A DNA stretch of 64,000 nucleotides from JABSSA01 sp039984715 (lineage in GTDB: Bacteria > Pseudomonadota > Alphaproteobacteria > Rhodobacterales > Rhodobacteraceae), in assembly GCA_039984715.1 (NCBI GenBank), contig JBDWUA010000016.1, forward strand, positions 564,679 to 628,678, written 5' to 3'. A model generated the notes under the pieces. It had not been told where the DNA came from, made no database searches, and saw only the letters and a program-made list of their open reading frames with translations. Of this stretch, positions 36,964 through 44,745 are shown piece by piece. The position numbers and the translations under genes were made by a program. Numbering within the stretch: the stretch's first letter is position 1; every line of letters starts with the position of its first letter.

Positions 36964-37020
36964 CTGAAACTGGTGGACGAATTTCGCCAAGATGCGGTGC
37001 GGATTGCGCTTACTAGAGAG
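36964..37020 (+). pseudogene. IS3-type transposase OrfA N-terminal remnant
   Basis: The frame LKLVDEFRQDAVRIALT followed by RE matches the DEFRQ(D/E)AVRIALTSGLTRxQVA start of IS3-family OrfA proteins common in Rhodobacteraceae. Only about 19 residues remain. Confidence 0.5.
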
Positions 37021-37044
37021 TTCACAGTGAAGCTGACAAAAAAT

Positions 37045-37078
37045 AACGCCGACACAGGTTTCATACTGTGTCGGCGTT
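37045..37078. terminator. Bidirectional terminator between the ABC operon and typA
   Basis: A perfect 13-bp stem (AACGCCGACACAG / CTGTGTCGGCGTT) with an 8-base loop, T-rich on both strands after the stem. It lies 31 bp beyond the typA stop, so mainly the typA terminator. Confidence 0.9.
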
Positions 37079-37109
37079 TTCAGGCGATCCAAACGGAGCC
37101 GGTAATTTC

Positions 37110-38927
37110 TTAGGTCGCGCGCGCCATGCGTTTGCGTTCGTGGGGGTCCAAGTAGCGCTTGCGCAATCTGATTGCATTTGGTGTGACTTCGACCAGCTCG
37201 TCATTATCGATATAGGCGATTGCCTCTTCCAATGACTTTGTAATCGGCGTGGTCAGGCGCACCGCTTCGTCTGTGCCTGAGGCACGCACGTTGGTCAGCT
37301 TTTTACCCTTCAGAGGGTTCACCTCTAGGTCGTTTTCCCGCGAATGTTCACCGATGACCATACCCTGATAGACTTCGACTTGCGGGCCAATGAACATGCG
37401 ACCACGGTCTTCTAGGTTCCACAGCGCATAGGCCACGGACTGACCTTTTTCCATCGAGATCAAGACACCAGCCCGACGTCCCGGAATAGCGCCTTTGTAA
37501 GGGGCCCATTCGTGGAACACGCGGTTCAGAACACCTGTGCCGCGTGTGTCGGTTAGGAATTCACCGTGATACCCGATCAATCCACGTGATGGCACATGCG
37601 CAATGATACGCGTTTTGCCAACGCCAGCAGGGCGCATTTCGACCAATTCGCCTTTGCGTGACCCCGTGATCTTTTCAATGACCGAACCCGAATATTCGTC
37701 ATCGACATCAATGGTGACGTCTTCGATGGGTTCCATCCGTTGGCCGTCGATGTCGCGGAACAAAACCTGTGGTCGTGAAATCGACAATTCAAAGCCTTCA
37801 CGACGCATGTTTTCGATCAAAACGCCCATCTGCAATTCGCCGCGACCAGCCACTTCGAAGGCTTCGCCGCCGGGCGTGTCGGTGATACGGATGGCGACGT
37901 TTTGTTCGGCCTCTTTCATAAGGCGTTCGCGGATCACACGCGATTGCACTTTTTTGCCGTCGCGCCCGGCCAGCGGGCTGTCATTGATGCCAAAGGTCAC
38001 CGTGATTGTCGGCGGATCGATTGGCTGCGCCTCAATCGGGGTGTCCACGGCCAAGGCGCAGATTGTATCGGCCACTGTCGCTTTGCTCATACCTGCAAGC
38101 GATACGATATCGCCCGCCATTGCTTCGTCGATGTCTTGCATTTGCAGACCACGGAAGGCTTGGATCTTGGTGACACGGAATTGTTCGATCTTTTGGCCAA
38201 TGCGGCTGAGAGCTTGAACGCTTGCACCGACCTTCAATTTCCCGCTTTCGACGCGACCAGTCAGAATACGGCCGACAAAAGGATCATTGCCCAATGTCGT
38301 GGCCAGCATCCGGAAATCTTCGTCCTGCTTTGCAACCTGACGCGGGGCAGGGACATGGTTCACGACAAGATTGAACAGGGCGGACAGGTCCTTGCGTGGA
38401 CCGTCCAGCTCTGCATCGGCCCAGCCTGATCGTCCTGACGCATAAAGATGCGGGAAATCCAGTTGGTCGTCATCCGCGTCAAGATTGGCGAACAAGTCAA
38501 AGCATTCATCCAAAGCGCGATCTGATTCCGCGTCCGGCTTGTCGACTTTGTTCAACACAACAATTGGGCGCAGACCCAATGCCAAAGCTTTTGAGGTCAC
38601 GAATTTGGTTTGAGGCATCGGCCCTTCGGCAGCGTCCACCAGCAACACAACACCATCGACCATCGACAGGATACGTTCAACTTCGCCGCCGAAATCCGCG
38701 TGGCCAGGCGTATCAACGATGTTGATGCGCGTGCCTTTCCATTCGACGGACGTTGCCTTGGCAAGGATGGTAATCCCGCGCTCGCGTTCAAGGTCGTTAC
38801 TGTCCATGGCGCGTTCCGCCACAGCTTGATTTTCGCGGAATGCGCCCGACTGTTTCAGCAGCTCATCCACAAGTGTGGTTTTGCCGTGGTCAACGTGAGC
38901 GATGATGGCGATATTGCGCAGTTCCAT
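37110..38927 (-). CDS. typA: Ribosome-associated GTPase TypA/BipA
   Basis: 605 residues. G1 AHVDHGKTTLVDELLKQSG, switch and G2 RERGITILAKATSVEW, G3 DTPGHADFGGEVE, G4 NKVDKPDAE, then EF-G-like domains and the C-terminal TypA domain (GTGVLNRVFHEWAPYKG). Binds the ribosome like EF-G and acts in ribosome assembly and stress or cold adaptation. Full length; 60 bp downstream of the SMR gene on the same strand. Confidence 0.95.
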   Translation of the reverse strand: MELRNIAIIAHVDHGKTTLVDELLKQSGAFRENQAVAERAMDSNDLERERGITILAKATSVEWKGTRINIVDTPGHADFGGEVERILSMVDGVVLLVDAAEGPMPQTKFVTSKALALGLRPIVVLNKVDKPDAESDRALDECFDLFANLDADDDQLDFPHLYASGRSGWADAELDGPRKDLSALFNLVVNHVPAPRQVAKQDEDFRMLATTLGNDPFVGRILTGRVESGKLKVGASVQALSRIGQKIEQFRVTKIQAFRGLQMQDIDEAMAGDIVSLAGMSKATVADTICALAVDTPIEAQPIDPPTITVTFGINDSPLAGRDGKKVQSRVIRERLMKEAEQNVAIRITDTPGGEAFEVAGRGELQMGVLIENMRREGFELSISRPQVLFRDIDGQRMEPIEDVTIDVDDEYSGSVIEKITGSRKGELVEMRPAGVGKTRIIAHVPSRGLIGYHGEFLTDTRGTGVLNRVFHEWAPYKGAIPGRRAGVLISMEKGQSVAYALWNLEDRGRMFIGPQVEVYQGMVIGEHSRENDLEVNPLKGKKLTNVRASGTDEAVRLTTPITKSLEEAIAYIDNDELVEVTPNAIRLRKRYLDPHERKRMARAT

Positions 38928-38987
38928 TGGGGCCTCGAATGCTTGGTTGGCGCGGCCTTATCCTGCTGCGGTGCAGAAGGCTAGGCC

Positions 38988-39323
38988 CTAATGCGTCGAG
39001 GTGGTGGAAAAGAGGTGTATCACAAGGATACCGGCCAAAATCATTGCCATTCCCAGTATGGCTGGCCAATCCAACCTTTGTCCGAACACAACCCATCCGA
39101 TAAAGGCAATCAGCACAATGCCCAAGCCAGACCAGATCGCATACGTAAGTCCGACCGGTAGCGTACGCAGTGTCAGCGACAGCAAATAGAATGCCAGCCC
39201 ATAGGCGATGACCACAACAACCGATGGTCCAAGCCGCGTGAATTGATGGCTCGCTTGCATTGCCGTTGTTCCAATCGTTTCAGCGGCAACAGCAAAGATC
39301 AAATACAGATAGTGAGGTGGCAT
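38988..39323 (-). CDS. SMR-family multidrug/quaternary ammonium exporter (EmrE-like)
   Basis: 111 residues from the ATG at 39323, which has AAGGATGG upstream; the longer frame starts too early. Four membrane helices, with the essential membrane Glu in YLIFAVAAETIGTTAMQASH and GLTYAIWSGLGIVLIAFIGW typical of EmrE/SugE. Exports lipophilic cations or guanidinium by proton antiport; the subtype cannot be fixed. Confidence 0.88.
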   Translation of the reverse strand: MPPHYLYLIFAVAAETIGTTAMQASHQFTRLGPSVVVVIAYGLAFYLLSLTLRTLPVGLTYAIWSGLGIVLIAFIGWVVFGQRLDWPAILGMAMILAGILVIHLFSTTSTH

Positions 39324-39467
39324 CGGTCCATCCTTGTCGGGCGGTTTGTATGTGGATGCTTTTAGCGCAGACATTGGGAGCTCGAATGTCAAAATCCGCC
39401 CTTGTTAACCCTCTTTTCGTCATTTCACGCCTAAGGATCACGTCATCATCGTATTTGGAGTGTGAAG

Positions 39468-40022
39468 ATGCGTTCTTTCGTTTTGGGTTGTTTGGCGGTT
39501 TTGTTTTCTCTTGGATGGGCCGGGGTTGGACACGCCGTTCCTGTGTCGTGGAACACAACAGATGCAGTGACGTTAACCGGGTTCGGGTTTTCTGGTCCGG
39601 CAAGCGTGACGTTGCATGGCAGCTTTACCTATGACGCAGATACTGAGGCTTTTGACGACATTGCATTTGCGTTTGGGACACGTGGCGATGTGCCGGTTTC
39701 GTCAATACCGGACCTGCACACTGCAACATTGAATACGCCACAACAGATACAAATATTCACGCCCACGTCGGACGGCTGTTTTAACGGAACAGAACCTTGC
39801 CCAGAAAACACTTTGTTGATTAATTTATTGGGCCCCGATCAATTGACCAATGTGGGCGGGGTCTTTTTGGCAGAATTCCAATTTTTCAATCCAAATGCCG
39901 CAGTAGATGGACTTGCAATCCTACGCGGTGCGCGCAGTTTCGATGTTGTGCCACTGCCTGCCGGAATGCCTTTTTTGGTGACTGGGCTCGGTGTACTTGC
40001 GTTCTTGCGCCGCAAGTCTTGA
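39468..40022 (+). CDS. VPLPA-CTERM sorted surface protein (second copy)
   Basis: 184 residues from the ATG at 39468. Signal peptide ends at GHA (about residue 23); the mature part has one short Cys pair (DGCFNGTEPCPEN) and ends VVPLPAGMPFLVTGLGVLAF followed by LRRKS, the VPLPA-CTERM signal. The mature part shows no obvious similarity to the protein at 27415. Predicted XrtD substrate at the cell surface. Confidence 0.82.
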   Translation: MRSFVLGCLAVLFSLGWAGVGHAVPVSWNTTDAVTLTGFGFSGPASVTLHGSFTYDADTEAFDDIAFAFGTRGDVPVSSIPDLHTATLNTPQQIQIFTPTSDGCFNGTEPCPENTLLINLLGPDQLTNVGGVFLAEFQFFNPNAAVDGLAILRGARSFDVVPLPAGMPFLVTGLGVLAFLRRKS

Positions 40023-40047
40023 ACACTCACACCTCTTGAACGCGAAA

Positions 40048-40072
40048 GGGATCGCGCTGTATGCGCGACCCC
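40048..40072. terminator. Terminator between the VPLPA gene and icd
   Basis: GGG and TCGCGC pair with GCGCGA and CCC around loop TGTAT, with one bulge; followed by GTTTTC on the plus strand. It serves the plus gene and perhaps icd. Confidence 0.55.
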
Positions 40073-40098
40073 CAGTTTTCAATCATCCAAGATCAGAA

Positions 40099-41313
40099 TT
40101 ACCCGGCCAATGCTTTGTTCAGGTTCTCGTCAATCTTTTCAAGGAAACCCATTGTGGTCAGCCATTTCTGATCAGGACCAACCAACAGGGCAAGGTCCTT
40201 CGTCATAAAGCCGCTTTCAACGGTGTCGACGATGACCTTTTCCAGCGTTTCCGCAAAATTCATAAGCGGCTGATTTTCATCCAGCTTCGCACGGTGTTTC
40301 AGACCACCAGTCCATGCGTAAATGGACGCGACTGAGTTCGTCGATGTTTCTTCGCCCTTTTGGTGCTGGCGGTAATGGCGCGTAACTGTTCCGTGCGCCG
40401 CTTCGGCTTCGACAATCTTGCCATCTGGCGTCATCAACTGCGATGTCATCAAGCCAAGCGACCCAAACCCTTGGGCAACGGTGTCGGATTGTACGTCACC
40501 ATCATAGTTTTTGCAGGCCCAAACAAATCCACCTGACCACTTCATCGCGGCCGCGACCATATCGTCAATCAGACGATGCTCGTATGTGATTCCCGCTTCT
40601 TTGAACTTGTCAGCAAATTCTTCCTGATAAATCCGTTCAAAGATCAACATGAACTGACCATCATATTGTTTGAGGATCGTATTCTTGGTCGACAGGTAAA
40701 CCGGCCAGCCCAAATTCAGGCCGTAATTCAACGAGGCACGCGCGAAATCTTCGATCGATTTGTCGAGGTTATACATCCCCATGTAGACACCTGACGACGG
40801 TGCATCAAACACTTCGCGTTCATCCACTGTGCCGTCTTCACCGACGAATTTCATGGTCAGTTTGCCTGGCCCAGGAAATTTCATGTCCGTTGCGCGGTAT
40901 TGATCGCCATACGCATGACGGCCAATAACGATAGGCCTTGTCCAACCGGGCACCAGTCGTGGAACGTTGGAACAAATAATCGGTTGGCGAAATACGACGC
41001 CGCCCAGAATGTTGCGGATCGTCCCATTGGGGGACCGCCACATTTGTTTAAGCCCAAATTCTTCGACGCGACCTTCGTCTGGCGTAATCGTCGCGCATTT
41101 TACTGCGACGCCAATTTCTTTGGTCTTTTCGGCAGAATCAATTGTGATCTGGTCGTTGGTTTCGTCTCTGACTTCGATGCCGAGATCGTAATACAGAAGA
41201 TCGATGTCCAGATATGGCAGAATCAACTTGTCTTTGATGAACTGCCAAATGATGCGGGTCATTTCATCCCCGTCCATTTCAACGATCGGGTTTTCCACCT
41301 TGATTTTGGTCAC
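40099..41313 (-). CDS. icd: Isocitrate dehydrogenase (NADP+), homodimeric eukaryote-like type
   Basis: 404 residues from a GTG at 41313, preceded by AAGGA; the frame stays open 32 codons further but that extension is not conserved in the family. VENPIVEMDGDEMTRIIWQF is the typical start; MWRSPNGTIRNILGGVVFRQ binds isocitrate; VQSDTVAQGFGSLGLMTSQL and EAEAAHGTVTRHYRQHQKGE are the metal and NADP sites. TCA-cycle enzyme, cytoplasmic. The same window has a monomeric, unrelated isocitrate dehydrogenase at 59597-61804. Confidence 0.95.
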   Translation of the reverse strand: MTKIKVENPIVEMDGDEMTRIIWQFIKDKLILPYLDIDLLYYDLGIEVRDETNDQITIDSAEKTKEIGVAVKCATITPDEGRVEEFGLKQMWRSPNGTIRNILGGVVFRQPIICSNVPRLVPGWTRPIVIGRHAYGDQYRATDMKFPGPGKLTMKFVGEDGTVDEREVFDAPSSGVYMGMYNLDKSIEDFARASLNYGLNLGWPVYLSTKNTILKQYDGQFMLIFERIYQEEFADKFKEAGITYEHRLIDDMVAAAMKWSGGFVWACKNYDGDVQSDTVAQGFGSLGLMTSQLMTPDGKIVEAEAAHGTVTRHYRQHQKGEETSTNSVASIYAWTGGLKHRAKLDENQPLMNFAETLEKVIVDTVESGFMTKDLALLVGPDQKWLTTMGFLEKIDENLNKALAG

Positions 41314-41433
41314 GGAGGCATCCTTTGCGACAATATTCGATTGCTTTTCGCTTAGCCTGTCTGAGCGCGTTTGGGAAGCTGTATACGAACGTATACTGAT
41401 ATGTCGCACCCTAATATATCGCTGAATTTCTTC

Positions 41434-42009
41434 CTATTTGTTAAGGAAGAATTCTTCTATTTGTGCTCGCAACCACAACCAAAGCTGCGGCGCGCCACGT
41501 TTAATTGCAGGGGCAACGCGCGCTTCGATTTTCTCTGGTGAAACGTTGTATTCAATCCACGATCCACCTCCGGATGCAAGATTTTGCATTGGTGGTTGGG
41601 CGCGATCAAGGGCCTTGGCAAATTGTGCTGATGGTGACTGGGCCGCTTCAAATTCTTCCCAGATGGCGCGCAATTCGACCGCTTGATCTGGGGGCAGCAT
41701 TCCAAAAAGACGATCCGCTGCCGCCTGTTCCTGCGCTTCCATTTTATCTGTGTCAACGGTTCCAAATATTGGATTATCACCTGCGTCGATCTCAACAAGA
41801 TCATGCAGGATAAGCATTATTATGACTTTGTTGATGTCGACATCGGGATCAGCCTGATCGGCCAGAACAAGCGCGTATAATGCAAGGTGCCAAGAATGCT
41901 CTGCGGAATTTTCCCGACGTGATCCGTCCACCAATGTTGTGGCGCGGATTACAGTTTTAAGTCGGTCTGCTTCTGTCAGAAACGCAAGTTGGCGATCAAG
42001 CCGGGTCAT
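41434..42009 (-). CDS. HD-domain phosphohydrolase (YfbR-like 5'-nucleotidase)
   Basis: 191 residues from the ATG at 42009 (GGAAAA upstream); another ATG at 42027 is possible. The metal site reads H38 (ENSAEHSWHLALYAL), H69-D70 (IILILHDLVEIDAGD-like MLILHDLVEIDAGD), giving the HD fold. Relatives dephosphorylate deoxynucleoside monophosphates. The start overlaps the stop of the small upstream gene by 14 bases. Confidence 0.82.
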   Translation of the reverse strand: MTRLDRQLAFLTEADRLKTVIRATTLVDGSRRENSAEHSWHLALYALVLADQADPDVDINKVIIMLILHDLVEIDAGDNPIFGTVDTDKMEAQEQAAADRLFGMLPPDQAVELRAIWEEFEAAQSPSAQFAKALDRAQPPMQNLASGGGSWIEYNVSPEKIEARVAPAIKRGAPQLWLWLRAQIEEFFLNK

Positions 42010-42244
42010 TTTTTCCGGCTTGATCACGATGTGCTTTCAAAGCGCGTTCAAGGAATTTTTTACCCGCGGCATTTGCCATTCGCGTGCGCACCGCAGTCAA
42101 AAATGCTTCTTCTAGGGTTTGGGACGAAGATCCCAAAACTTGACCAAGCTCCATGAACAACCGGTCATTGCCGATTTCAACTTGGACCTGAATGCATTCC
42201 TCGGCCATTTCGTTGGCCATTTGAGTTACAGCAGGATCAGACAT
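41996..42244 (-). CDS. Small conserved helical protein
   Basis: 82 residues, all-helical prediction (MANEMAEECIQVQVEIGNDR, FLERALKAHRDQAGKN). No family recognised. Sandwiched with overlaps between the alpha/beta hydrolase and the HD protein, so part of a three-gene transcript. Confidence 0.7.
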   Translation of the reverse strand: MSDPAVTQMANEMAEECIQVQVEIGNDRLFMELGQVLGSSSQTLEEAFLTAVRTRMANAAGKKFLERALKAHRDQAGKNDPA

Positions 42245-42897
42245 TATCGGCTCGACTCGGTCAAACGACGTTTCACATAGGTGGATGTGTGATCGATCAT
42301 TGTATCCAAATGCGGATCTTCAAAGAAATGCCCCGCGCCTTCGACCTGCGTATGGGTGATCGTGATACCTTTTTGCTCGTGTAGTTTACCAACGAGCGTT
42401 TCAGTATCCGCTGGAGGGGCCACGCGATCTGCGGCGCCATTGATGATCAGTCCAGAAGACGGGCAGGGTGCAAGAAACGAAAAGTCATACATATTCGCAG
42501 GCGGAGAAACAGAAATGAACCCTGTGATTTCCGGTCTACGCATAAGCAATTGCATTCCGATCCATGCACCGAACGAAAACCCGGCGACCCAACAATGCTT
42601 GGAATTGTTGTTCATCGATTGCAGATAATCCAACGCGGATGCCGCGTCGCTCAACTCTCCTACGCCTTGGTCGTATTCGCCTTGGCTGCGGCCAACGCCG
42701 CGGAAATTGAAACGCAGAACGGTAAAGCCCATGTTGTAAAAGGCATAGTGCAATGCATGCACAACCTTGTTGTTCATGGTGCCACCAAATTGCGGGTGCG
42801 GATGAAGCACAATCGCAATAGGGGCATCGCGTTCTTTTTGAGGGTGATAGCGGCCTTCTAGGCGGCCTTCGGGTCCAGGAAAAATGACCTCGGGCAT
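42244..42897 (-). CDS. Alpha/beta hydrolase
   Basis: 217 residues. The oxyanion block VLHPHPQFGGTMNNKVVHAL, RFNFRGVGRSQGEYDQGVGE, nucleophile elbow GFSFGAWIG, Asp in NGAADRVAPP and His in EGAGHFFED make a complete catalytic triad of the short CocE/dienelactone-like group common in alphaproteobacteria. Substrate unknown. Divergent from iscR; the ICE-like palindrome at 42960 lies 62 bp upstream of its start. Confidence 0.85.
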   Translation of the reverse strand: MPEVIFPGPEGRLEGRYHPQKERDAPIAIVLHPHPQFGGTMNNKVVHALHYAFYNMGFTVLRFNFRGVGRSQGEYDQGVGELSDAASALDYLQSMNNNSKHCWVAGFSFGAWIGMQLLMRRPEITGFISVSPPANMYDFSFLAPCPSSGLIINGAADRVAPPADTETLVGKLHEQKGITITHTQVEGAGHFFEDPHLDTMIDHTSTYVKRRLTESSR

Positions 42898-42959
42898 ATG
42901 GTGTCTCTTGTCCCTCTTACGAGTGCTATTGGATTTCTTGACGAAATCTCTCGGCTAAC

Positions 42960-42974
42960 TTAGAACGGTTCTAA
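42960..42974. promoter_or_regulatory. Irr iron-control-element-like palindrome before iscR
   Basis: TTAGAA-CGG-TTCTAA is a perfect inverted repeat, 81 bp upstream of iscR and 62 bp upstream of the divergent hydrolase. It matches the inverted-repeat form I recall for the Irr box (ICE) of alphaproteobacteria; the inner GAAC-G-GTTC adds one more pair. Confidence 0.55.
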
Positions 42975-43055
42975 TTTGTTGCGCCAGCATTCGTGAGCCG
43001 ACGGTGTAACGGATGTATTGGCTCCAACCTGAAAGGTCAATCGGGAGACGATGCA

Positions 43056-43514
43056 ATGAAATTATCAACCAAGGGACGGTACGCAATGGTTGCGCTTGCC
43101 GATATAGCCCTTCAACCGGCTGACAAACTGGTCAGTCTGGGTGAAATTGCCGAACGTCAGGCGATCTCATTGCCGTATCTGGAGCAATTGTTCGTCAAAT
43201 TGCGTCGCGCTGATCTTGTCGCGTCTGTCCGTGGACCGGGTGGGGGATATCGATTGTCTCGATCACCTGCCGAAATCCGTGTGGTGGATATCTTGAGTGC
43301 CGTGGATGAAACCGTTGATGCGATGCAAAAAGGGGCAGGTGCATCAGGTGGGCTGTCTGGTAGCCGTGCGCAATCACTGACCAATCGCCTGTGGGAAGGT
43401 CTAAGCGCGCATGTGTATGTGTTCTTGCACCAGACCCGTTTGTCAGACGTGATCCAAAACGATTTGGTTCCATGTCCGGCTGTTCCAAACCTATTTGATG
43501 TCGTCGACGAATGA
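43056..43514 (+). CDS. iscR: Rrf2-family Fe-S assembly regulator IscR (Rhodobacter type)
   Basis: 152 residues from the ATG at 43056 (GGGAGA upstream). MKLSTKGRYAMVALADIALQ and VRGPGGGYRLSRSPAEI are Rrf2/IscR DNA-binding signatures. The canonical three clustered cysteines are absent; only C140 is present, as in Rhodobacter sphaeroides IscR, which is reported to bind a cluster in an unusual way. First gene of the suf locus and its probable repressor. Confidence 0.9.
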   Translation: MKLSTKGRYAMVALADIALQPADKLVSLGEIAERQAISLPYLEQLFVKLRRADLVASVRGPGGGYRLSRSPAEIRVVDILSAVDETVDAMQKGAGASGGLSGSRAQSLTNRLWEGLSAHVYVFLHQTRLSDVIQNDLVPCPAVPNLFDVVDE

Positions 43515-43548
43515 TTGACCCCATGCGCCCGCTGGAAAGAGATGCCGT

Positions 43549-44730
43549 GTGAACCGTCTGTATTTGGATCATAATGCCACCACGCCTTTGCGGGTTGAGG
43601 CGCGTGATGCGATGATTGCCGCGATGGATGTGGTGGGTAATCCGTCCTCTGTGCATGCCGAGGGGCGCGCGGCCAAGATGATGGTGGAGCGCGCGCGCGC
43701 GCAAGTGGCGGTGCTTGTGGGGTGTTTGCCGACACAGGTGATTTTTACAGGGTCTGCGACTGAGGCGGCTTCGATGGTCGCTGCCCAAAAAGATCGGCAT
43801 GGTGGAGTGTTTATCGCGTCGGACATTGAGCACGATTGTTTTCGGGTTTGGGATGAGGCGCCACAACGAACCTTTGAAAAATCTGATGGTGATGATTACG
43901 ACCCTGATGAACAGGCCTTTGTGGATTTCGCTTGGTCTTTGGCGTCAGCGGACAACAATGACAACGCATTGTGGGCATTGACAGCCGCAGATGGTGAAAC
44001 AGGGCGTTTGGCTGAGCGCGCGCCCGGGACTTATGACGGCTGCGTGCCTGGGGCACATATCATGCCTTGTGGTGAGCGCAGAGCGAATTTTGCAGTTGTC
44101 ACTGATATTACGCAACTTGCAGGTAAGTTGCCTGTGGTTCTAGGGGAAGAGAAGCCCTCATACATGATATTGTCCGCCCACAAAATCGGTGGTCCTAAAG
44201 GCGTCGGCGCTTTCATCAATTTGACTGCACAAGATCCGATTCCAATCTTGCGCGGTGGAGGCCAAGAACAAAACCGCCGCTCGGGCACCGAGAATGTCAT
44301 CGGCATCGCAGGATTCGGCGCAGCGGCACAAGCTGCACACCATGATGTGATGGCTGGAAAATGGACCGAAGTCGAGAAACTTAGAAATATTCTAGAAAGA
44401 GCTCTTGAGGCTTTTTCAAAGAAGACTATTTTCGTCGGTAAAGAAGTCCCGCGATTACCTAACACGTCCTGTTTCATTACGCCCGGCTGGAAGGGCGACA
44501 CTCAAGTGATGCAGATGGATCTAGCAGGGTTTGCCATCTCGGCAGGCTCTGCCTGTTCGTCAGGTAAAGTTAAGGCAAGCCGGGTGTTGAAAGCGATGGG
44601 ATATTCAGATCTTGAGGCGGCGTCCGCTGTGCGGGTGTCATTGGGTCTTGAGACTACGGAAGATGATGTTTTGCGCTTTGCACAAGCGTGGGGCGAAAAG
44701 TTAAAGAAACAAGAATCGCGTGCTGCTTAG
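43549..44730 (+). CDS. IscS/NifS-like cysteine desulfurase
   Basis: 393 residues, GTG start at 43549. PLP lysine in ILSAHKIGGPKGVGAF, active-site Cys in AISAGSACSSGKVKASRVL, N-terminal YLDHNATTPLR and SGTENVIGIAGF. Class I desulfurase releasing sulfane sulfur from cysteine for cluster assembly. The central region is looser than in IscS (no exact TEHHA), typical of the copy in the Rhodobacteraceae suf cluster, where a SufS (51905) is also present. Confidence 0.9.
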   Translation: MNRLYLDHNATTPLRVEARDAMIAAMDVVGNPSSVHAEGRAAKMMVERARAQVAVLVGCLPTQVIFTGSATEAASMVAAQKDRHGGVFIASDIEHDCFRVWDEAPQRTFEKSDGDDYDPDEQAFVDFAWSLASADNNDNALWALTAADGETGRLAERAPGTYDGCVPGAHIMPCGERRANFAVVTDITQLAGKLPVVLGEEKPSYMILSAHKIGGPKGVGAFINLTAQDPIPILRGGGQEQNRRSGTENVIGIAGFGAAAQAAHHDVMAGKWTEVEKLRNILERALEAFSKKTIFVGKEVPRLPNTSCFITPGWKGDTQVMQMDLAGFAISAGSACSSGKVKASRVLKAMGYSDLEAASAVRVSLGLETTEDDVLRFAQAWGEKLKKQESRAA

Positions 44731-44745
44731 GCGCGCATTGAGGGG

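Larger units (their letters stand above)
36700..37109 (+). other. Intergenic region with IS3 remnant and terminator
   Basis: 410 bases between the convergent ABC operon and typA. Contains an IS3-type transposase fragment at 36964-37020 and the hairpin at 37045-37078. Nothing else recognised. Confidence 0.6.
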
